Below, piece by piece: positions 62,852-64,000 of a DNA stretch of 64,000 nucleotides. The position numbers were made by a program, and so were the translations under genes. The stretch's first letter is position 1, and every line of letters begins with the position of its first letter. Under the pieces are notes generated by a model, which had not been told where the DNA came from, made no database searches, and was given only the letters and a program-made list of their open reading frames with translations. Where the stretch lies: NCBI RefSeq assembly GCF_046292825.1, contig NZ_JBKBQG010000012.1, forward strand, positions 36,252-100,251, read 5' to 3'. Origin of the DNA: Salinarimonas sp046292825. Lineage in GTDB: Bacteria; Pseudomonadota; Alphaproteobacteria; Rhizobiales; Beijerinckiaceae.

Positions 62852-63325
62852 CGTGACCTCATCCTCCCACGAATGCTCTGCCCTTCCCTTAACGGGACCG
62901 GTCCCGCTCTCATATGCAGGGGTCCGCATCCTCGCCAAGCGTGGCGATTGCCGCGCCGGACGCGGACGGCCGTGCCCCGCGAGCATGCAAGCGGGTACGG
63001 CTCGACCGCTAAAGTATTGAAAGACCGAGCATTTGTGACGCCTAGCAGGATGCGCTCCGACTGTGGCGGGATCGCGGCGTGGGCCGGGGCGGGACTGCGG
63101 CACGTCGGCTTAGCCGGCGAGTGTGACCGGCGGGCAACATGTCGCAGCGGCGCCCCGCGCTCAGACCCGCGCGATCGCCCGCCGCAGAGCCGCGACGCCG
63201 CAGGCGAGGCGAGCATGCGCGCGAGCATGGCGCCCAAAGCTTGACGGGGGGTGAAGCGTGCAGTGCACACGGACAGGGCGCGCACTCTCCTTCCCCCGAG
63301 AGTTTGGAAATTTTTCCCCGCCCGT
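62852..63325. other. Intergenic region upstream of ilvD with one palindrome
   Basis: I see no gene in this 474-base stretch. It holds the ilvD promoter region and the perfect 14-base palindrome CGGGACCGGTCCCG at 62893-62906. Its moderate GC near 63010-63035 (cgctaaagtattgaaagacc) suggests promoter sequence, but I cannot define -35/-10 elements. Confidence 0.5.
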
Positions 63326-63498
63326 CATTCCGGGGCGCGAAGCGAGCCCGGAACCCAGAACCCCGACGTTGGTTCGAGCGCGCATGCGCGCTCGCTCCTG
63401 AACTCAAGAATGCCGATGCCTTGAGGGACGCAGCCTACAGGCTGCTCATCCGAGGTCGAGAGTCTGGGTTCCGGGCTCGCTTCGCGCCCCGGAATGAC
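63326..63498. repeat. Family-A' palindromic repeat
   Basis: Bounded by gtcattccggggcgcgaag and cttcgcgccccggaatgac. Near-identical in arrangement to the 30192 copy, with the gagcgcgcatgcgcgctc palindrome and gcagcctacaggctgc hairpin. Confidence 0.85.
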
Positions 63499-63565
63499 GG
63501 CGCGGAGGTTCTAGGAGAAAGACTCACAAACTCTGAGCGGAGCGCTTGTGAATCGTTCGGAGGTT

Positions 63566-63746
63566 GTCATCCTGGGCCGCGAAGCGGACCCGGGACCCAT
63601 ACCCTCGACGAGAAGTCCGAGCGCGCATGCCGCGCTCGCTCCTCCACCTTTCAGCAGCTTCCGTCGTCGGAGAAACGCAGCCTACAGGCTGCGACTGACA
63701 CGTCGTGGATATGGGTCCCGGATCGCCCTCTAGCGTCCGGGATGAC
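63566..63746. repeat. Family-A repeat
   Basis: A 181-base copy (gtcatcctgggccgcgaagc to ctagcgtccgggatgac) with the cgcagcctacaggctgcg hairpin. It is immediately followed by a family-B unit at 63767, as at 15395 and 32220. Confidence 0.85.
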
Positions 63747-63766
63747 ATCGTCGGGGCTGCTCCCCC

Positions 63767-63920
63767 GTGTCATCCCCGGCCGGAGCACGCGTAGCGTGCG
63801 CAGGGGAAGGGGACCCAGCACAGGAAGACGCTTGCGGAGCAAGCGCTCGCGCCGCCGACCAGGCGGCTCGTCGCCGCCACAAGTGCTTGCTCCGCAAGCG
63901 ATTCTCGTGCTGGGTCCCCT
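63767..63920. repeat. Family-B repeat, truncated near the window end
   Basis: Starts gtgtcatccccggccggag in the same orientation as 15592. The match stops at about 63920, inside the stretch tgctgggtcccct where the other copies continue with cccctccggtcgc or cccctgcgcacgc. Confidence 0.8.
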
Positions 63921-64000
63921 TGTAATAGCGAACCCTGATATGACGGTCCTGCTCTTCGGGGCGCCGGGGCCCGGGGGGGGCCCCCCGGGGCGGGCGGCCG
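63921..64000. other. Unexplained terminal 80 bases, G/C-homopolymer rich
   Basis: The last ~45 bases contain an unusual run of G and C blocks (ggggcgccggggcccggggg and a c-run). No gene seen. It may be a contig-end assembly artefact or the edge of another element inserted into the family-B repeat. Confidence 0.4.

Noticed and set aside
1..64000. tRNA, rRNA, CRISPR, prophage or insertion sequences
   Set aside because: I looked for clover-leaf, rRNA-like, spaced-direct-repeat and transposase signals by eye and saw none. A covariance search could still find small RNAs.

Overview
The window looks like a chromosomal segment of a high-GC alphaproteobacterium, most likely order Hyphomicrobiales (Rhizobiales), close to the Salinarimonas/Methylobacterium type. 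This rests on the very high GC content, the petP/petR-like MarR plus OmpR cassette next to ilvE, rhizobial-type small proteins (DUF2852, extensin-like lipoprotein), an OlsB-type acyltransferase, and mosaic palindromic intergenic repeats. The taxonomic call is inference. I see no rRNA, tRNA, CRISPR array, phage gene or transposase.

Layout. 1-5.6 kb: a two-gene 2-hydroxyacyl-CoA-dehydratase/activase-like pair (the first runs off the left edge), an MFS transporter and a divergent cytoplasmic type-1 substrate-binding protein. 5.6-9.5 kb: ilvE facing a MarR / response-regulator / histidine-kinase operon. 9.5-15.4 kb: extensin-like lipoprotein, DUF2852 protein, hybrid kinase and Na+/solute symporter. 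15.8-20 kb: TRAP transporter (dctP-dctQ-dctM) behind an isocitrate-lyase/PEP-mutase-family enzyme. 20-27 kb: catalase, then a putative ceramide/glycosphingolipid locus (serine-palmitoyltransferase-like enzyme, bacterial-ceramide-synthase-like GNAT protein, convergent GT21 glycosyltransferase and an unusual fusion protein). 27-33.8 kb: an NrtA/SsuA-type ABC importer, OsmC and acyl-CoA-dehydrogenase-family proteins, a GNAT enzyme and a frameshifted lipoprotein. 33.8-42.8 kb: TauE/SafE permease, thioesterase, DusA, a lipoprotein, gyrA, a DUF2306 protein, mutL and a small basic protein.

43-48 kb is the complete Anbu (proteasome-like) operon: circularly permuted ATP-grasp, alpha-E, transglutaminase, Anbu and a translationally coupled NAD-dependent epimerase. 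48-52.5 kb holds a LysE exporter, an OlsB-like acyltransferase and a hybrid kinase. 52.7-55.3 kb is a quorum-sensing locus: two LuxR regulators, a LuxI synthase behind a perfect lux-box palindrome, and a 73-residue companion. 55.4-63 kb: yifB/comM, two LysE exporters facing a MocR regulator across a perfect inverted repeat, sufE, a Sel1-repeat protein and ilvD.

Intergenic space is heavily occupied by three families of palindromic repeats. Families A and B often sit side by side as a ~370-390 bp composite. Family C has two ~205 bp copies, and one has overrun the 3' end of dctP, so that about the last 70 codons of that gene are repeat-derived. The last 80 bases are G/C-homopolymeric and may be a contig-end artefact. 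The strongest leads are the sphingolipid locus, the Anbu operon, the repeat-extended dctP and the lux locus.
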